Positions 6,231-9,115 of a stretch of DNA of 9,115 nucleotides are shown piece after piece. The translations under genes and the position numbers were made by a program. Source of the DNA: Chloroflexota bacterium. GTDB taxonomy: Bacteria; Chloroflexota; Anaerolineae; Ardenticatenales; Ardenticatenaceae. The stretch lies in NCBI GenBank assembly GCA_003520455.1, contig DOUV01000528.1:1-9115 (forward strand), written 5' to 3'. How positions within the stretch are numbered: the first letter of the stretch is position 1; every line of letters begins with the position of its first letter. The notes under the pieces are model-generated. The model was not told the DNA's origin. It did no database searches and saw nothing but the letters and a program-made list of their open reading frames with translations.

Positions 6231-7025
6231 ATGTCAGAGGGTAGGATCAGACGGCTGGGACGTATCTTTCGTGACGACCAGAAGAGCGTGATCGTGGCTA
6301 TGGACCACGGCGGTTTTTTCGGCACCCAGGCCGGCTTCGAGCAGCCGCGCCAACTGATCCACCAGGTTGTGTCCGGGGGCGCCGACGCCGTGCTGGCGAC
6401 GGTAGGCCTGGCGCAGAAGTTCGCCGCAGAGTTTGCGCCAGTCGGTTTGATCTTGCGCGTAGACGGCGGCGTCTCGCGCATGGGGACCCGCGAATGGCGC
6501 GGCGATCTGATCTTTGGGGCAGAAACGGCGTTGCGCCTTGGTGCCGACGGTGTCATCGCTATGGGGTTTCCCGGCGCCCAACATGAGAACGTGAACCTGC
6601 AGTATCTGGCCAGGTTGAGCAATCAATGTATCCAATGGGAGTTGCCCTTCGTGGCCGAGATGCTCCCTCGTGGTTTCGAGGGCGGCGAGGACGCACGCAC
6701 ACCAGAGTCGCTGGCTACGGCAGCCCGAATTGGCGCCGAGCTCGGGGCTGACGTGATCAAGACGGAGTACACCGGCAGCGAGGAGAGCTTCAGAGCAGTC
6801 GTCAGGGCCTCCTATGTCCCGGTGGTCATTTTGGGTGGAGCGCGCATGAACAACGATCGTGCCATTTTCCAGACGGTGCGCGAGGCGATGGATGCCGGCG
6901 CCAGCGGCGTCGCGATGGGCCGAAACATTTGGGGGCACAGGTCGCCACGCAAGATGACCGAGGCGATCGCAGCGATTGTTCATGCCGACGCATCGGTCGA
7001 CGATGCGCTGACCATAGTGGAATAG
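6231..7025 (+). CDS. Class I aldolase, DhnA/LsrF/FbaB-like
   Basis: This 264-residue protein is a TIM-barrel Schiff-base aldolase of the DeoC/FbaB superfamily, the group that includes archaeal-type fructose-bisphosphate aldolase, LsrF and aminodideoxyheptulosonate synthase. MDHG (24-27) at the end of the first strand, Lys177 in DVIKTEYTG as the probable Schiff-base lysine, and the phosphate-binding stretches LGGARM (201-206) and GVAMGRNIW (226-234) support this. ATG 6231 is preceded by AGGAG at 7 nt; an in-frame GTG at 6210 lacks such a site. The gene heads a plus-strand set with a dehydrogenase and an FGGY kinase, so it most likely cleaves the ketose phosphate made by them into two small carbonyl compounds. 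The exact substrate cannot be told from the sequence, and a thiolase-like activity as in LsrF is also possible. Confidence 0.88.
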   Translation: MSEGRIRRLGRIFRDDQKSVIVAMDHGGFFGTQAGFEQPRQLIHQVVSGGADAVLATVGLAQKFAAEFAPVGLILRVDGGVSRMGTREWRGDLIFGAETALRLGADGVIAMGFPGAQHENVNLQYLARLSNQCIQWELPFVAEMLPRGFEGGEDARTPESLATAARIGAELGADVIKTEYTGSEESFRAVVRASYVPVVILGGARMNNDRAIFQTVREAMDAGASGVAMGRNIWGHRSPRKMTEAIAAIVHADASVDDALTIVE

Positions 7026-7055
7026 AGTTCCAGACCGGACAGTGCAAGAGGAGGT

Positions 7056-7173
7056 AACTCCTCAGCCGCTCCTGCCGGATCGCCAGATCCGTCGGCTGAG
7101 CCGGCCGGACCAAGCCCTTTTCGTCGTCTCATTGGCCTGGATTTGGCAATCCAGGCCGAGCGGCTGAGGAGTT
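7056..7173. repeat. 118-bp structured element with 16-bp terminal inverted repeats
   Basis: Bases 7056-7071 are perfectly complementary to 7158-7173. Inside are a hairpin at 7076-7091 (6-bp stem) and one at 7134-7157 (10-bp stem, 4-nt loop), which would give a branched RNA fold. It fills most of the gap between the aldolase and dehydrogenase genes. The right arm ends 3 nt before the dehydrogenase ribosome binding site. The left arm's AACTCCTC could pair with GAGGAGTT either in the right arm (7166-7173) or across the ribosome binding site (7178-7185). It may be a miniature mobile repeat, a leader switch, or both. Confidence 0.7.
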
Positions 7174-7189
7174 GCGGGAGGAGTTCAGA

Positions 7190-8242
7190 ATGAGTGCAAA
7201 TCAAATGATGCGCCGCGCCGTCGTGATAGGCCCACGGCAGGTCGAGCTTGAAGAGCTGCCGCTCACGCCGCCCGGCCTAACCCAAGTGCTGGTGCGAGTG
7301 CGCGCCTCCGCGCTCTGTACCTTCGAACAACGGGCCTATCTGGGCGCCGACACTCGTTTTTACCCCTTGCTGGGCGGTCACGAGCTCGCAGGTGTCGTCG
7401 AAGCCGTCGGCCCGGACGTCGCCAGCGTGGCGGTCGGTGACAAAGTGGCGATCTCCGCGATTGACCGCTGCGGCAATTGCTACTCCTGCCGTCGCGGTTA
7501 CGACTGTGACAATCTCTGGTTCAAAAAACCAGGCGCCGAGCAGCCGAAGGGCCCGCGCGGGCCCGCGGGCCTGGCAACCCATAAGCTGGCGGAAGAATAC
7601 CAGATCTACAAGCTGCGTCCGGAGACCAACCTGGTCCACGCCGCCTTGACCGAGCCGCTGGCGTGCGTCTTGCGCAGCATCAAGCGGGCGCAGATCCAAC
7701 CGGGCGAATCGGCCGTCATCGTCGGGGCAGGTGTCATGGGCATCCTGCACCTGATCCTGGCCAAAGGCCGTGGCGCCAGCGTCATCGTGAGCGAGCCGCA
7801 CGCCCGACGGCGCCAAGAGGCGCTCGCGTTTGGGGCTACGCATACCATCGATCCGACGGCAGGCGATTTTGCCAGCCAGATCAGGGCGCTGACGAACGGG
7901 AGAGGTGCCGATGTGATCGTGATCGCCACAACTGCCATCAAGACGGTTGCTGATTCGATCGGCGCATTAGCGAAAGGAGGTCGCCTGCTGATCTACTCGC
8001 GCATCTATCCCAAGGGCGAGACCATCGCGCTTGACCCCAACCTCCTGCACGACAATGAGATCGTCCTGACCGGCACGATCAGTCAGAGCCGCGAGGACTT
8101 TCAACAGGCCGCCGAGATGATCGGGAGCGGGGCTATCGATCTACAGCCGATCATCTCCGTCGCGTACCCACTCGAGGAAGTTCACGCGGCCTTTGAATCG
8201 TCTGTCGATCTTGGTACCTACCGCGTTGTAGTCACCGCCTGA
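7190..8242 (+). CDS. Zinc-dependent medium-chain alcohol/polyol dehydrogenase (sorbitol/threonine dehydrogenase-like)
   Basis: This 350-residue enzyme of the medium-chain dehydrogenase family would oxidise a secondary alcohol of a sugar, polyol or amino-alcohol to a ketone. The catalytic zinc site is Cys43, His64-Glu65 (GGHE) and Glu155 (TEPLAC). The structural zinc lobe is Cys94, Cys97, Cys100 and Cys106, spaced CX2CX2CX5C, two residues shorter than the usual last gap. The Rossmann fold shows GAGVMG (179-184), and the acidic Glu202 at the end of the next strand favours NAD over NADP. ATG 7190 follows GGAGGAG at 6 nt. Upstream is the aldolase gene, with the folded element in the gap; about 100 nt downstream is the FGGY kinase. 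The context suggests it makes the ketose that the kinase phosphorylates. The substrate is not determined. Confidence 0.9.
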   Translation: MSANQMMRRAVVIGPRQVELEELPLTPPGLTQVLVRVRASALCTFEQRAYLGADTRFYPLLGGHELAGVVEAVGPDVASVAVGDKVAISAIDRCGNCYSCRRGYDCDNLWFKKPGAEQPKGPRGPAGLATHKLAEEYQIYKLRPETNLVHAALTEPLACVLRSIKRAQIQPGESAVIVGAGVMGILHLILAKGRGASVIVSEPHARRRQEALAFGATHTIDPTAGDFASQIRALTNGRGADVIVIATTAIKTVADSIGALAKGGRLLIYSRIYPKGETIALDPNLLHDNEIVLTGTISQSREDFQQAAEMIGSGAIDLQPIISVAYPLEEVHAAFESSVDLGTYRVVVTA

Positions 8243-8252
8243 CAGTTCATCC

Positions 8253-8321
8253 GGGGAGAAAGGGGTTGTGCGCGCGGCTCAGCCGGGCGCGCAACCTCCT
8301 CTACCCCACTTTTTGAAAAGT
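8253..8321 (-). repeat. Dispersed hairpin repeat, copy B (inverted relative to copy A)
   Basis: The core pairs GGTTGTGCGCGCGGCT (8264-8279) with AGCCGGGCGCGCAACC (8281-8296) with one G-U pair and one mismatch. Outer G-runs and C-runs at 8253-8256 and 8304-8307 extend the stem imperfectly. Reverse-complemented, the element matches copy A at 6102-6167, including the ACTTTTCAAAA end (here 8311-8321, read on the minus strand). It occupies the 101-nt gap between the dehydrogenase and kinase genes. The T-run at 8310-8314 follows the stem on the plus strand, so a weak terminator or attenuator role is possible. Confidence 0.7.
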
Positions 8322-8343
8322 TGCGTTCGAGGCAGAACGGCGC

Positions 8344-9115
8344 ATGAGTCGAGAGCTGCTGTTGGGCGTCGACGTCGGTACGACACAGATCAAGGCCGGT
8401 CTTTTCGGCCTGGACGGCCGCCCGCTCGCGATCGCTTCCGAAGGGTATCGCTTGTCGTTCGACGCGGCGAGCACGACGGCCGAGCAGGATCCCAGCGACT
8501 GGTGGACGGCGACCGTGCGGGCCCTCCGCCGGGTGGTTGCTGGGAGCAACCTTGATGCCTTGCTCGCGCTCTCGGTGGGGGGCCAGGGGCCGACAGTCGT
8601 GGCGCTCGATGGCGCCCTCAAGCCGGTGCATCCTGCGCTGACCTGGCTCGATCGCCGTGCCAAACGTGAATGGCAACTGCTCAGTGAACTTTCCGGGCAG
8701 CCTCTGCCGCCGCACGCCTATGTCCCCAAGGTCTGCTGGCTGAAGACCGAGAGGCCCGACGTCTATGCCGCGACTACATTCTTCTCCCAGGCGTGGGACT
8801 TCGTTGCGGCGCAACTGATCGAGGAGTTGATCGTGACGACGGCGCCCGGGATCGCACCGTGGGCCGACGAACTGCTGGGGGCCGCAGGGTTGGATGCCGC
8901 CAAATTCCCGCCGCTCCGGCGGTTCGGCTCGCCGATTGGGCGCGTTACGGAGGCGGCGGCACGCGTCACAGGGCTGCCGGCGGGGCTGCCTGTCGTCGGT
9001 GGGACCAGCGACTTCTTCGAGGGCTTGCTCGGGAGTGGCGCCGTTCAGCCAGGGGTTGCCTGCGATAACGGGGGTACCTCGCAGAGCGTCAATGTCTGTT
9101 GGGATGCGCCCCTGG
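8344..9115 (+). CDS. FGGY-family carbohydrate kinase (xylulokinase-like), N-terminal part
   Basis: The frame is open to the window edge for 257 residues, about half of a normal FGGY kinase of roughly 500, so the gene continues beyond. GVDVGTT (8-14) with Asp10 is the N-terminal phosphate-binding motif. GGQGPTVVALDG with TWLDRR (79-105) is typical of the sugar-binding domain. GGTSDFFEG (219-227) provides Asp223, at the place of the general base (Asp233 in Escherichia coli XylB). GGTSQS (243-248) begins the second domain. The segment after DFVAAQL, which normally carries a TGE...D..G.W stretch, is about ten residues shorter than I expect. The ATG at 8344 has only a weak GAGG 11 nt upstream. Glycerol, erythritol, ribulose or autoinducer-2 kinases are alternatives within the family. 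Confidence 0.88.
   Translation, partial: MSRELLLGVDVGTTQIKAGLFGLDGRPLAIASEGYRLSFDAASTTAEQDPSDWWTATVRALRRVVAGSNLDALLALSVGGQGPTVVALDGALKPVHPALTWLDRRAKREWQLLSELSGQPLPPHAYVPKVCWLKTERPDVYAATTFFSQAWDFVAAQLIEELIVTTAPGIAPWADELLGAAGLDAAKFPPLRRFGSPIGRVTEAAARVTGLPAGLPVVGGTSDFFEGLLGSGAVQPGVACDNGGTSQSVNVCWDAPL

Noticed and set aside
6234..6983. Minus-strand open frame of 249 residues opposite the aldolase
   Set aside because: The plus-strand reading has clear aldolase motifs and a ribosome binding site; the antisense reading has neither.
8218..8814. Minus-strand open frame of 198 residues
   Set aside because: It lies opposite the FGGY kinase start and the hairpin repeat. The plus-strand kinase motifs are unambiguous.

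Overview
The window carries two divergent gene sets separated by a regulatory spacer of about 720 bp. The DNA is GC-rich. It comes from a bacterium that respires or detoxifies an oxyanion or sulfur compound with a Tat-exported molybdoenzyme and also catabolises sugars or polyols. The many hairpin-forming dispersed repeats in the spacers and the protein types would fit a Chloroflexota (Anaerolineae-like) genome, but that placement is an impression and not a demonstration.

Left half, minus strand (5824 down to about 246): a riboswitch-like leader is followed by three genes in the order iron-sulfur subunit (5513-4797), NrfD/PsrC-type membrane anchor (4709-3474) and catalytic molybdopterin subunit (3477-328). 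The B-C-A order, the Tat signal and the roughly 1,050-residue catalytic subunit resemble tetrathionate reductase TtrBCA and the selenate reductase SrdBCA. The substrate cannot be read from the sequence. The leader (5824-5725, minus strand) has a fold and conserved 3' segment that I recognise as a molybdenum-cofactor (Moco RNA motif) riboswitch. The 3' strand of its closing stem is also the start of an intrinsic terminator with a six-U tail (5731-5696). Ligand binding should therefore prevent termination, so an operon whose product needs the cofactor would be switched on when the cofactor is present.

Right half, plus strand: a DhnA/LsrF-type class I aldolase (6231-7025), a zinc-dependent medium-chain sorbitol/threonine dehydrogenase-like enzyme (7190-8242) and the first half of an FGGY carbohydrate kinase (8344 to the window end). 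Together they suggest a short pathway: oxidation of a polyol or sugar, phosphorylation of the ketose, and aldol cleavage of the sugar phosphate. A plausible promoter lies at 6019-6047.

The spacers are rich in structure: a perfect 46-bp palindrome (7-52), a hairpin after the molybdoenzyme gene (246-299), two 7-bp-periodic degenerate repeat arrays that form inverted repeats (4727-4797 and 5586-5647), two opposite-facing copies of one hairpin repeat that flank the aldolase and dehydrogenase genes (6102-6167 and 8253-8321), a 118-bp structured element whose arm could alternatively pair with the dehydrogenase ribosome binding site (7056-7173), and an array of operator-like repeats (5885-5998).
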